From: Sycon ciliatum
Lineage: Eukaryota; Porifera; Calcarea; Leucosolenida; Sycettidae
Direction: 5' to 3'
DNA: 64,000 nucleotides
Assembly: GCF_964019385.1 (NCBI RefSeq)
Contig: NC_088649.1
Location: 21,730,435-21,794,434, forward strand
In this document: positions 43,674 through 55,737 of the stretch, piece after piece
Layout: every line of letters begins with the position of its first letter
Numbering within the stretch: the first letter of the stretch is position 1
The notes under the pieces: model-generated
What the model was told of the DNA's origin: nothing
Database searches by the model: none
The model's input: the letters and a program-made list of their open reading frames with translations, nothing else
Made by a program: the position numbers and the translations under genes

Positions 43674-44089
43674 AATAGGGAGGTTCCGGAGTACGATTTT
43701 TCGTGCAAAAATCCGTGGAGGCTCTACGGATTTTTATACGTCATTTTCGAGCAGTGAAAAGTTCCGGGGTACGGAACTTATGTGTTTGCCGTCATTGCCT
43801 AGGTTACGATCGCAAACACGTCACATTCCCGCGCTATGCCTTTTTATTTTGAAAATTTGTACCGAAATCAAAACTTCCCGCGAAAAATCGATGTTTCTCG
43901 TACCAAATTTGTACCCGAAAAACCTTTCGGCACCCGATGACGCAAAATCTCCATACGAAGCATGGTTCGTATGAAAGCCAGTCCACACGGATTCTCGTGC
44001 CGAAAAATCGTATGGAGCACGCCTGGAAAAAATCCGTAGCGCCCATACGTATTTTGGCATGGAAAATCGTACCCCGGAACCTCTCTATT
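43674..44089. mobile_element. MITE family C, 416-bp copy
   Basis: Termini AATAGGGAGGTTCCGGAGTA / TACCCCGGAACCTCTCTATT with about 28-bp inverted repeats. Internal hairpin AAAATCCGT...ACGGATTTTT at about 43706-43735. No clear target duplication. Confidence 0.75.
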
Positions 44090-44157
44090 ATGTCGTTTTC
44101 GAGCAGTGAGATAAGTATTATGTTATCGCATAGTTGCAATAGCCTTATGGCATATTA

Positions 44158-45320
44158 GAATCAACTCGTAAAAACTCCAAGTCAATCTCCCATTGACACA
44201 AACTTCGTTTATTCAACATAATCATATCCTTTCCAATAAAAATAGTTCATAAAAACAGCATTTTAGGATTGGACCCAGTCCGCATAACCAAGAGAGCTAG
44301 CTCCCTTGGCTGCTGTTGGAATAAGCAAGAATGGGCCTTCCAGATAAGGTCTAACAAGGAGAAGTGGCTATAGTTATGAAATGAACACTGGTAACCATGG
44401 AGACAGACCACACTCTCATTATAGATACTGGTTATAAATAGACCGAACAAGGAAAATGATCTGATAGCCTATGAAGAGTAAAAGAAATTGAACCAATAGA
44501 CATCCTTAGCAAAAGTATGATAACGCTAACTTTTACGGTACTCACTCCCAGCCGTGACAAAAGACGTTATCGGATAACGGAAGAACGTTACAGAGCTCAA
44601 AATAACGGGCCGACGTTCGTTATGGAAATTCTGCAAAAAATGCAAAAGCTCGCATTGTTTTGTAACTGGCGGGAGATAAAAAGCACGTGCAGATCGAGAT
44701 TAGAGTCGAGATTGCTTCCTCTTGTGACTTTAAGCTTTTTTGGCGAGTTTTGCCTTTCAGTTGACAATGTCTGCGTTCTCTGCTTCGTGCCTTTCTCCCT
44801 CTATCCCATCTGGGAAACAAAGGACCAGTTCCACGGCACTCCTGAGGAAGAAATTCATCGGCCTCTCCCAGACGTGCTGGAGCTGGAGAACCCTTACAGT
44901 CTTCGGTGCTGCGTTTAGGAAAGGTTTTCCAAGGACCTGGGAACAGCGAAAACTCATGTTCGCCGTGCTTTTGCTATTCCAGAGTAAAAGACCTCGCCAA
45001 GGTATTCTTTCGGAACGAGAGCAAACTAATTCCTGTTTCAAAATTTTGAATTTCCCGCACCTGTTTCCACGAAAATTCATACCGCCATGGTTGTCAGGAC
45101 TACTTCGTCTCAACTATAACGTACTTTGTGCTAAGGGAAAAGTCAGCTTGAACGATCCAAAGTACGGAAAGGTTTGCGTTTACGTTAGCGTTTTTTTTGC
45201 TAAGGATATCTATTGACAACAAATACTCGTCCAGCACACGAGTTGTTATAGCAACACAAATAACAGCTGTCGACTAATTTTGTTGTTGGAGATTGAGTAG
45301 GAGTTTTTACTGGTTGATTC
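44158..45320. mobile_element. Harbinger-like MITE family A, copy 2 (filled with B)
   Basis: Termini GAATCAACTCGTAAAAACTC / GAGTTTTTACTGGTTGATTC with TTA duplicated (44155-44157, 45321-45323), a TWA site as for copy 1 at 6077-6592. Inverted relative to copy 1. Confidence 0.85.
44494..45215. mobile_element. Element B inserted in A
   Basis: Inverted ends CAATAGACATCCTTAGCAAA / TTTGCTAAGGATATCTATTG, with a second inner inverted pair AACGCTAAC/GTTAGCGTT. Absent from copy 1 of A, whose sequence reads straight across the site. It contains open + frames (e.g. 44740-45216) without recognisable domains. Confidence 0.8.
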
Positions 45321-45571
45321 TTAATACAATAAAATAATAAATAATGCTCCGGCCTTGGGTTTGTGACCAATAAAAACTATTAATAAAACCTCGGGGGACC
45401 TCGGTTTTTATCATAGTTTTTATTGGTCATAAACCCTCGGCCTCCTCGTTTATTGTATATTTATTGCCCCGAGAGGTTAGCCCGAGGGCCGTAGGCCGAA
45501 AGGCTAACATCGAGGGGCAATAATATGCCATAAGGCCCGCAGCAACCATGCGATAACAAATTTATTACATG

Positions 45572-45873
45572 GTCCACAGAGCAGACCATTGGGCTGCTGT
45601 TGAAATTAGCCCAAATGCCAACACACTATGACCACAACGTGTATTGATGTGCTTTCATTATCAAAACAGGAAAAAAGAAGATATTTCTCCTACACCCTAA
45701 CAAAAAGTCTGCTACAGGCCATTCGAGAGTATAGAGTACTGAAAGACGGAGACAGAAAAAAAGTGCCGGCACCGCATCGTCATAGCAAAAGACATGACAA
45801 CGACAATAAAATACAGCAGAATCATAAATTCAGGTGAAAACTTAAGAGTGCTACCACAAAGAGTTTCTTCATG
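45572..45873. other. No gene seen
   Basis: No recognised coding region or repeat. Confidence 0.35.
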
Positions 45874-47798
45874 TTATATGTAGGACTCAGTATAGAGTCC
45901 ATGCACTATATGGTGTCCAGCACCCTATATAGAGTCCATTGGTCCAAAATCCACTATACAGAGTCCAGGAGTCCACTCAGTTTTGATCAGCTTCATCCTG
46001 CCGCGCAATCCCCTATAAGGAGTACACTTTCTCTACAAGTCCCCTGGCCCTATTCACGGTCCAGGGCTCACAGCATTCACGGGTCGGTCCAGGACTCACA
46101 GCAGAAGTCCAGTTTATCCAGTCACGCCGTCCTCCTGTGTGTTGTGCCCGAAAAAAAAACACGTTTTCAGTTTTGCTTGCCGATCGTGGCAGCGCATTCC
46201 TTTCTTCACTTCAGCCATGGCTGCCAGTTCTGCTGTGCAGGTGCTGACAGTAATCTGTCTCGCGGTAACCAAGGAGGATAAGGAGACGTTAAAAATCAAA
46301 TCTGGAAAGCGTCTTGTGGTCCTCTGAAGACGTTTCATCAGTGCGCGGGATGAAAGCAGAAATTGCAGAACGAGAAAAGTTCAGCACAGTTCGAATCTGA
46401 CGAGTCAGGTACACTGACACTCTCTTTCGTTCGACGCCACAAGGAACCCCTGTTTGGCTGGCCATTGCTGCCAGTAAGACGTTTGAACGGTTTCATCAGA
46501 GCGAGGGATGAAAGCAGAAAGCGGAGAACGATAAACTGAGTTCAGCACAGTTCCAAAATCTGACGAGTCAGATACACTGACACTCTCTTTCGTTCGACGC
46601 CACAAGGATACCCTGTTTGACTGGACAAGAGCTGCCTGTACAACCGTGTCAAAAGGCTGTCCAACTACATGGCAGGACGATGACTGAGGTAAGGAAGCTT
46701 TTACTCGTTTCGATTGGTCTGCTGTTCTGTCGTTATGCTTGAATTTTTTTACATTTTCAAAGAGCGTATCGCTTTTGTTTGATGTTGCTTGAATGAATGC
46801 CCTAAAAGTAATCAACCACTTCGTAATAGTCCTCAAGGACTGCAAGGACTTTGCATCAAGATCAATCGATCGTCTAGCTATCATCAATTATTATTATTTT
46901 TATTTCATGAGAAATGTATTTTTATCCCTGTGATAATTATGTGAACTCCACGACACTCTTCCTGTTGTAGGCTCTAGTATGATGTCAAATACAATAGGAT
47001 CCACGAACGCAGTGCCAGTGTTCTAGTAGTAGTAGGAGGAGGATTTCTTGTATGCCGATGACAAAAAAAAGCTTCTCAAGCTAATACATGTACCCGTATT
47101 CCATGAAGTAACCGTTTTGATGTCACAAACATGACATTGTGTCAGTGAAACTGCCTCGTGACAACAAATCATTGCATTTCCATCTTGGGGAAGACTGACT
47201 GACGGCAACGCTGTACAGATTGTTCAAATCATCTCATATCAATTTAGTTGCAGCGAAGTGAAACACTGTGTACACTACATGTATGGTGGTGTGTCTGTGG
47301 GTCTTTAGTGTGCACAAACGATCTTATTCCTCGTATTACTAATAGATTATTGTCCCCACCGTCACCTGTTCACAGGTCTTTGAGTGGATGGATTTTCATT
47401 GAGCATCACATTCGTTACTTGGTAGTTGTGTGCTCCCATGCATCATTACGGTATTAAGCGTATCCTTGTGCAATCTATTTGTTGCAGGTGTGCTGATCTT
47501 CAGTAGCTTGTGGAACTGAGTGCTACTGAACATTTGCATGGCCATGAGCAATGGTGAAGCTTGATATTGCACTCTCAGCATGTGCTAGTATTACGCTGAC
47601 TACTGCACTTTGTTACTCTCTTACACTACTACATGTATGTAAACGTGCGTGCATCCGCCCACGTATGCATTCGTTTCGTATAATTATTTGTTATCCCTCT
47701 TGACTTTACGTGTAAATGGGTGGACGTTTGCATGGCTGTTGGAGTTGCGTGTGTATTGTGTCTCTACTCTTTTCTTGGTGTTTTCTTGGCGTTGTATA

Positions 47799-47865
<67 letters not shown>

Positions 47866-48538
47866 AATAATTTGAAAACAAATCATTAATCCTTGGCTCT
47901 CCATTATTCTTTTTCGATTCTTGGTTTTTTTCTAGGTATTTTCTTGGCGTTGTGTGGGTGTGTGCATGTGTGGGTGTGTGCATGTGTGTGTGTGTGCGTG
48001 GACAATAATTTTGCAACACTACATGATTGAGATATTGTAATTTGCAGCGTCTGCGAAGAGACCACTTGATTTGAGGATGGTGTTTGTAGGGTTTTCGTGT
48101 AATGAAGTGGCTTCAGTGGCGCCTCAATACTTATTGTTTATCTTGAGAAGTGAATGATGTAAAGGATTAAGGGGAGAGGCCGTTTTCTGGTTAAATTTAA
48201 ATATTCGCTGCTTACAGCAGATACTATGTCTAATTTGGAACTCTGGATAGGGGATGCCTAATTGGCTGGACTTTATACAGGGAGTGTTGTCCACATAAAG
48301 ACTCTTTATAGTTGATTTCAAAGTTTGGACACCGTACAGTTGATTTTGGACCAATGGACTCTATAAAGGGGTGAAGCCAATTGGCTGGATTCTATACAGG
48401 GAGTGATGTCCATCTAAACTTTGAGCTCACAGTTGATTCCAAGTTTGGACTCTGTACACTGGATTTTGGACCAATGGACTCTATATAGGGGTTGGACATC
48501 TTATAGGGGCTGGACGCTCTACTGAGTCCAACATATAT
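45874..48538. mobile_element. 2.7-kb TIR element with complex ends
   Basis: The left end TATATGTAGGACTCAGTA... and the inverted right end share about 100 bp, including CTATATAGAGTCCATTGG and TCCAAAATCCA.T.TACAGAG. The right subterminal region has two further tandem copies of about 120 bp (48260-48375, 48376-48500) built on ACTCTATA.AGGGG / TTTTGGACCAATGGACTC. Internally a 155-bp tandem duplication (46326-46477, 46478-46640) and TG repeats. No transposase recognised; a short + frame from ATG 46217 is unassigned. Confidence 0.65.
47802..48000. repeat. Two TG-repeat blocks in a local duplication
   Basis: (TG)n at 47802-47866 and a TG/GG-rich run at 47954-48000. Both follow TCTTGGCGTTGT and precede ACAATAATTTTG-like sequence, so the segment is a tandem duplication of about 150 bp. 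Confidence 0.85.
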
Positions 48539-48639
48539 GTGTATCAGGAAGTTGTCAAATACAGTACTGCAACAAGTGCAAGTATTTGACGACTCCCTGG
48601 TGTGTAATTCTGAGGACAAATTTTCTTATTTTTTTCCAG

Positions 48640-48731
48640 CTCCAGATAGCTGTAATTTTCATTGCAAAACATTCCTGAATTGTTGTGTTTGTTGTTCAAG
48701 CAAAGATGAAGGCAGAGGACAGATGAGCCTG
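48640..48731 (+). CDS. Cys-rich exon candidate
   Basis: Strong acceptor (TTATTTTTTTCCAG at 48639) and donor (CTG|GTAAGAG at 48732) flank a 92-bp segment whose only open frame, incoming phase 1, reads PDSCNFHCKTFLNCCVCC then SSKDEGRGQMSL. Six Cys in 30 residues suggests a secreted or extracellular module. A following open segment after GATCACAG (48849-49033, VPRRAELNLIYKLTDG...) could be the next exon but the phase does not fit cleanly. Unknown gene. Confidence 0.35.
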
Positions 48732-49135
48732 GTAAGAGTTTTGCGTGGCACATGAAAACCACACACAGGCAGTTAATTGGCGAGAATCTGAAAACGCACG
48801 ACGCTGAGTTGAATTTGTGTTATTTCAAATAATTGTTTGTGATCACAGTACCACGTCGAGCAGAACTAAATCTTATTTACAAGCTTACCGACGGTCAGGC
48901 TGCCAACATGACTGAACAAATGATCCCTGCAAGCACCACACAGCAGACGTCCGAGGCCATGTCCATTGCCGGGATGTCCATCTGCACCAAGAATTCCATC
49001 TTCATCTCAATGCTACACTGCGACTCGTCGTAGAGTCGTACAGTCTACAGAGTCGTCGTGCCACGCGATCACTGAAATAAACTATTTTTTTGCTAGCAAA
49101 TTAACCAATTTTTGCATGCAATATTGCATATTATT

Positions 49136-49530
49136 TAGGGCTGAAACGATCGTGGATTTTCACCTATCGATTACTCTTTAGCTTAACGATCGAGTAATCG
49201 ATTATAATCTTTAGCAATTAGCGTCAGAATTTGGTGCAAAAATTATCCTGTTTCCAAAAGCTAGGCCTTCATAATACCAAAAATCTGCATTAGTGACAGG
49301 GTAGCTCCAAAATATGACAGTTTTGAAGTCAATTTAACCTCAGAATATGCACCATGCCCCTGGCAACTGCATACACACAGCGGAAACTGATTCAAACTTC
49401 ACAAAACGAGGGTTTTCAGTACTTTTTGGACTCAAAATTCCTAATGAGTAATCTATAACGTAACGAGTACTTGATTGACAAGGAATTATCGATCGCTTAC
49501 CGAGTAATTGGTATAATCGTTTCAGCCCTA
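49136..49530. mobile_element. hAT MITE with perfect 8-bp target duplication
   Basis: Termini TAGGGCTGAAACGATCG / ATAATCGTTTCAGCCCTA flanked by ATATTATT at 49128-49135 and 49531-49538; an 8-bp duplication is diagnostic of hAT. 395 bp, no ORF. A truncated relative lies at 29610-29789 (and 58648-58827). Confidence 0.92.
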
Positions 49531-49538
49531 ATATTATT

Positions 49539-49998
49539 ACAAGCGGCGCGAAAGGTGCTGATTCGCTAGAGTAGGGGCAACAATCACATGCCATGTGATA
49601 ATCCGGAATACGGAATTTACATGTATGTATGCGATTAATAGTATTAGTGAAGCGGACATTACAAAATGATGAATGAGAATACATGTATCTAAAATGGTTG
49701 TTCCTAATCGATTTTCTTGAGACCATCATGAGGGAAAATCGTCTCACAATAGAGGCTGTACGGAGAAACAAACTACTTATAGGTTATTGGATAGTGGGAA
49801 GTATACAAGGTGAGGTGTGAAAAAACTAAAGTGGGAGAGAAGACGAAAGAAATTAGAAGAAAAGATGTGAGAGTGTTCCCGACGGTGTGAGCTACTACAT
49901 AAGGTGAGTGAAATGAAGGCGTGGAAGCAGGTGAATGTGATAGAGTGAGGAACTGTGAGGTGTAGGTGTATGCGAATGAATATGTAGTAGCTCACACC
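49539..49998. other. Region left of the duplication junction, with inverted repeat
   Basis: No gene. CGGTGTGAGCTACTACATA at about 49878-49896 is repeated inverted at 49980-49998, and the right arm ends exactly where the repeated 14-kb segment begins. A second short inverted pair at 49766-49800 (ACTTATAGG / GTGGGAAGTATAC) is weak. Confidence 0.6.
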
Positions 49999-51329
49999 GT
50001 TCCGGATAAACAAGTGCCGGATTAGAGAGGGACGACTGTACCCTTTTAGTTGCCGTATGTTCACTGGACTGCCCCACCTGCACATCGATCCACAAAAAAC
50101 GTTTTAAACAATGAACAAGGGAATTTAGTTATGTTCAACTCCCCTTTTGGTGAGAACCGAGTGGAAATACATGTATCGAGTATTCTGTTCATCCCTAGTG
50201 GGAATCTCTGACATTACGACGACTACTAATCAGCTCTGCTGAGTCTTTAGGGCAGCTAAAGTACTTCAGGCGAACTAAAAAAATAATTGTATAAAGGAAA
50301 GGGACAAATGGAAACGAGTTAAGAGATACTCTTCACCACTGTAACTAGATACTATAATATAATACGTGTGGTCGGCTCGATGGTGTTTGCCTTCCCGTCT
50401 TTGGAATTAACATAACTATCTGACAGTTGCACATCTGACTGTTCAAAATCTGGTTCAGTTTATGGACTCGATCGCACAATTATGCCCACAATTTTCCATG
50501 TTCCAATTTTATAGCATTCCCAAAAATGTTTGCCTGCCGAGAGAGATACCAGAATATCCTTAATTTATACCAAAGCTTTATAAGGCGTGATGAGCAATAG
50601 CCGGGCAAAGAAAAGACATAGTCTAGAAAAGAGCTCTGAGCTTGAACAGACGTAAGCATTCAGAACAGGAAAAATAAAATTTAATGATGAAACGTGTGCA
50701 AGAGATAAACCCCTAAAGAAACTGCAATACGTGGTAACACCACATATTCCTCGGATTTCCGTTAAAGTGAAACAAATTCTAGTAGAACTGTTTGGGAAGT
50801 TCCATTTCATCTTTTAGTGTGCTTCCGTCGATAACGACTGGCGTGGATAGGTCCGCACCCAAGGACGTGGTCTATTGATCATGACTCCGCCAAATCTCAA
50901 CCGAATTTCATAATCGAGACACCTAGCAGGTAGCAGAGAATCCCCAGCTGTCGGCTCAAACCACTCTCAGCTCTCTACGCTGATGTTTAAACGATTAAGG
51001 GGCCGTCTAGGGTTACCAATAGTTTTTGTAAAACGAAAAGTATTAGTATTTTTCAGCACCCACCCACCCACCCACCTTTTCTGCGGGCTAAACGAATTCC
51101 AATAAAATATTGATGTCAATTTTCGACACCCAGAAATAACTGGGCATTGTCCATCTGCATTCAATAATTAAAACTCCTTGAAACCCAGCCACTCCCCAAA
51201 CGAAAACTTTTCGTTTTGAAAATACTATTGGTAACCTTGGACCCTTGGCCCCTAAGTTCCATTGGACTCTTCTTATTATCGTAACCTTACTCACTTGGAT
51301 ACCATGAATCAAAACAAATTGTGACATAC

Positions 51330-51452
51330 CTTTGCAGGACGTGCCGTCACCTGAAAACCCAGATTTACATGTGCAGTTGTAGGACCCAACCGTATTGGTA
51401 CAGTTAGCATTGGAGCTGCAATTGTGAGTCTGATATAGACACTCATCTGCAT
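51330..51452 (-). CDS. cbEGF exon 3, duplicate copy
   Basis: Identical to 22292-22414, splice sites included. In this copy the downstream (lower-coordinate) flank does not contain the transmembrane exon. Confidence 0.8.
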
Positions 51453-52081
51453 CTAAACCACAAGCCAGGTTTAAACACAATGACGTGAATCATAGGAGGG
51501 CCCATACAAACAATACTGCAAAACGTACGTTGTGTGAAACTATTTGTTTTCGAAGTCAACTTGTCCACAATACTGTTACGCATGAGGAGTACTGTTAGGT
51601 ACTGGCGTCCGGTTTTGTACAATTCGTTTTTGCAAAGCTTCCCACTTTCTTTATCTCTGATATTGCTGACCCATCCAAGTTAGGCGGTGTGTTGTTTTCC
51701 GCTTAGAATTGCAGTTGGACTGAGTTGTCATGTTAGTACCGTCATGGTCCTGTAAAAGTCGGCATTCTTTGTTGCCGCGGCCCTTAGCTTGTGCACTTTT
51801 TCGCTGCACGTACCTTCCCCTCATTGGTCCTACCGTAACCTTCAACCTTTCAAGCTGGAAGTCTGTTGGTTTGCACACTGGAGGTTTGTGAGAGTTAGGT
51901 CTCCGGACGTGCAATGTCTCAGTAACATGTCGGTTGTGTGCCCTGTTATCGGACTTTCTGACTGCTTATTATCTTGTTACAGTCGTGGATAGTTGCTTCA
52001 TAACTTGGTTCGATATGATTTCCTCTATTTTAAATATAATATTATACCAAAGAAAAGGCCCGGGGAGTTATTATTAGGTAA

Positions 52082-52203
52082 AGTGGATTCGGCATAGCTG
52101 GCCTCAAGCGAAGGTCCCTGTACTGAGCCCTGGCTGCGATTGTCAATTTGTTTAGTCTTTCCCGGTTTTCTCTGTCCATCAAACCGTGTAATCACTTTAT
52201 TAG
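52082..52203 (+). mobile_element. Diverged SINE copy, duplicate
   Basis: Same as 23044-23165. Confidence 0.5.
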
Positions 52204-52382
52204 TTGGAATTACATCGCAATGTTGAACTCGAGAGGGAGATGTCTAAGTAACACATAACACGTGACACAATTAGGTGAAACAGTTCAAATTATTGGGAAT
52301 GAACACTAAAGGCATGCAGGAATGGACATGGATGGAGAGATTGAGAGCCAAGGATTAATTTATCAAAATAAATAAATAATTG

Positions 52383-52488
52383 AATGCAATGTTATCGCAT
52401 GAGCTGATTGTTTAGTAACTGGTGGTGATAGTGGACGTTATAGCATAATGTGTAGTTTCTTGGTCTTTTAATTTTTATTAACACTAAA
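52383..52488 (+). repeat. Truncated R1 copy, duplicate
   Basis: Same as 23345-23450. Confidence 0.75.
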
Positions 52489-53225
52489 GGTGTATGATTT
52501 ATTGAGTTGAATGTCGGCACTGCAATGGCCGATATGTTGGTAGAATCGGTGAGCCCCTGAGCGCCCACATCAAACAACATGTAACCCTTTGGATATTGTC
52601 AGAAGCAGCAACGCGCCTACGTCACCAGCGTGGCAGATCGACCGACAAGAACACAGCTGACCCAGTTTCAATCACAGGGGAGCATACCTTCTTCGTCGTT
52701 GTTTGCGCTGTGCCCGCAAGTGCAGTCACCAATCTCTAATCAGGACTTGTGGACAAAGGATTGATATAGAATGCATCCGTAACTGAGCCAATAAAATACT
52801 TGAAAGAGATCCCCGTTAACGCCCATTCTGGCTGCTTATTATCTTATTAGAGTCGTGGACAGTTACTTGATAACTCGTTCCAATGTGTTTTCTTCTGTTT
52901 TAACCAAAACCCTGCCACCAACTTGTTCTCTTATTCTTGCTCCTGAGTGCCAGTGCTTTGGCCGAGTGGTTGTGAGCTAGCTTGCGAATCATATTGTCCA
53001 AAGCTCCAGACCAGCGTGGAGAGCAGGGAGCGTGTACAGTGCTAAAAAATGCGGTGGTGCATGCAGAAACAGCAAAATTTTATGGGAGGCTATAGAGAAT
53101 ACAATATTGGTTGAGGAGCAGCTATGAATACACAGTAAACATTGTGAATAAGGTCCGTTGGATTCCTCACATTATGGCACCTTTCTTCACCTTGGGTAAC
53201 TCGATAAAAAAAAGTTGCAACATAC

Positions 53226-53348
53226 CTTTGCAGGATGTGCCGTCTCCTGAAAACCCAGAGTCACATGTGCAGTTGTAGGACCCAACAGTATTTGCACAGG
53301 TAGCATTGGAGCTGCAATTGTGGGTCTGATATAGACACTCATCTCGAT
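53226..53348 (-). CDS. cbEGF exon 2, duplicate copy
   Basis: Identical to 24188-24310 with the same acceptor and donor. Confidence 0.85.
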
Positions 53349-53777
53349 CTAAACCACAAGCCAAGTTGAAACACAACATGCACATCATAGTATGGAAGAA
53401 TTTTCAAGTCACACCAAGAGCATGAACGTATTTGCCTGCAATACAGTAAGTTAAAGGGCCGTGTCTGTACATGATGTCTAAATTACAAAACGGGAGCATT
53501 TGTAACCCGGATACTCTCCGCACACAAGACTCTCAAAGTACATGTTTGTAATTACGTAAGTTATCATCAGTGTTCACCGTCTCACATGGAGAAAAAGAAG
53601 ACCAAGATAGTGCGAGTATGCGTATAGCTATCCATGCATTACATGTAATAGGCAGTCATGCTACACTCTCCTACTCCTACCAAATATTCACGCCCTCAAG
53701 AATAGAGAAATAAAATAGCACAAAAAAACTCAGGACATAGCAAAACCAGTAGACCGAGCAGGCAGTCTAGCACTGCA

Positions 53778-54513
53778 AGCAAGATGGGCTCTGAGAGGTC
53801 GACATCCGCAGATTTGGCAGCAGCCAACTCAGTTGCGGAAAGGCCAGCTAATACAGGAGTCGCGACAACCACAGATGCCGTTGCGGCAGGGAAACTAGCT
53901 TCCTCCGGCTGCTCTGCAGAAGTCTCGAGACGGGATCGATGCGCCTCCGACAACAACGAACACGAGAGACCATTCGGATTCAGGTACTGCCGACCCGGCC
54001 GGTGAACAGCAATGAAGCTATAGTCCAAGGCTTGCTCCACCTACCGAGCTTTGCGGCCGCGTGTTTCCTTAGCGGACATTAACGCCGTGATTGGAGTGTA
54101 ATCGGTACGGTCAACGAAATTCCGACATAGCAAATAGTGCTGGAACTGATCGGCAAAATGCACAAGGGAAAGCGTTTCCCCGTTTGACACATTGTAGTTT
54201 CTCTCTACCTTAATCAATATCTGGCTGTCAAAGGCAATGGGGGTGTCCCTCGCCACCTTGAATTTGACAAAGGACAGCTCCATTGGCCACTTAGTTTGCA
54301 TTAGAATCTAGAACAAGGCTGTCAGACGAGACAGAAAAGTCAGGATACGCTAAACACTGGGGCTGTTGTAGTCGACCGCTTCATAGGCATCAACGCCGCA
54401 TTACTACTCTTAGTCCATGTGAAGCTGGCACCCTTGCCTGGCAATACATTCAGTGGAGCGGAGCGCTGAGCAAAACCAGGGATGAAGCGGCGGTAAAAAC
54501 CCGGCTTTACGCC
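53778..54513 (-). pseudogene. Ty3-type pol fragment, duplicate copy
   Basis: Same stops and frameshifts as 24740-25475, so the inactivation preceded the duplication. Confidence 0.8.
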
Positions 54514-54582
54514 AGAAACACATGTACATCTCGTATAGACTGGGTACGTGGGTACCTCGAATAGAAGCCAATTGTAACATAC

Positions 54583-54705
54583 CTTTGCAGAATTTGCCAT
54601 CACCTGAAAACCCAGAGTCACATGTGCAGTTGTAGGACCCAACAGTGTTTGTACAGGCAGCATTAGAGCTGCAATTGTGGGTCTGATGTAGACACTCATC
54701 TCGAT
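54583..54705 (-). CDS. cbEGF exon 1, duplicate copy
   Basis: Identical to 25545-25667. Confidence 0.85.
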
Positions 54706-55163
54706 CTAAACCACAAGTCACGTTGAAACACAAGACGCATCTTATTGTAGAGAAGAATTTTCCAGTCACACCAAGAGCATGAACGTATTTGCCTGCAATA
54801 CAGTAAGTTCAAAGGCAGTGCTTGTTCGTGAGGTATCAAAATACCAAACTTGGCCAAAGCTATAACCATCTAAGGCATGGGACCAAGCTGACCCTAGAAA
54901 GCCAGTGACACGTTTTTCACTCCAAATGCAGCTCACAACATGCGCCATACACATTGATGACACAAATGTTGAGGTCTGGAAAAAAAGGTGTGTGCGTTTC
55001 TGGTTGCACAAGTTTTGAATCCGTGTGACTACACACAACATTGCAAACATGGGTCCATTGCATGAACTTGACGTGTATCACCCACTTTTCTGCATCTCTT
55101 ACATGGAACTGAGCCTCCTCACTGTCTTTGTGGAGTAGGTACAAGTCCTATTCCACTACTCAC

Positions 55164-55262
55164 CTAGGCAAGTGTAGTTGAACAGATAGCCGGCACACAG
55201 AGAGCAATTGTCCAGGGAGGAAATGATGTTACACTTTTGCTCGCAAGTGGCTTTAGTCAGAT
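55164..55262 (-). CDS. Cys-rich EGF-like exon, duplicate copy
   Basis: Identical to 26126-26224. Confidence 0.6.
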
Positions 55263-55422
55263 CTATGTGAGAGAAGACAAAACAAATTCAATTGTGTACA
55301 CACAATAACCTTTGCACTCAGAGCAAGTAACGAGAGTGCTCGCCGGAACTGAATTCGGAGCCCTGTATAATAATAATTATTATTATTACGTACAGACTAG
55401 AGACAAACCTTCATTTTTCATC

Positions 55423-55713
55423 AATAGAGAGGTTCCGCATAACGTTATTACGATCTACGGAAAGTCTTACGTAAACTGCATGCACCTCTGGGTTCCGCCA
55501 TACAGAGTTTTCAAATCACGTAGCTGCCCTTGGCAACTTCGTCATAAATTTGTACCGCAATCCACTTACGGCCCAGCTATGTTATCAGAGCCCTATTTAC
55601 GTACTCTCCGTAGACAACTTTCCGTAAGTGGAGTGCAAACTCGCAAATTCACGGTTTTTTCCGGCCGCTAACGTAAAGTTGCTCAACTTTACGTAGTGCT
55701 GAACCTCTCTATT
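55423..55713. mobile_element. MITE family C, duplicate copy
   Basis: Same as 26385-26675, with the same ATC flanks. Confidence 0.8.
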
Positions 55714-55737
55714 ATCAGTTTAACATCACTAAAAGGT

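Larger units (their letters stand above)
44112..45571. mobile_element. Outer TIR element D containing A and B
   Basis: The left end GTTATCGCATAGTTGC...CCTTATGGCATATTA (44121-44157) is repeated inverted at the right end TAATATGCCATAAGG...GCATGCGATAAC-type (45526-45561). Own sequence between A and the right end contains two hairpins: GACCAATAAAAACTA/TAGTTTTTATTGGTC (45372-45428) and TTGCCCCGAGAGGTTAGCC/GGCTAACATCGAGGGGCAA (45464-45522). Confidence 0.7.
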
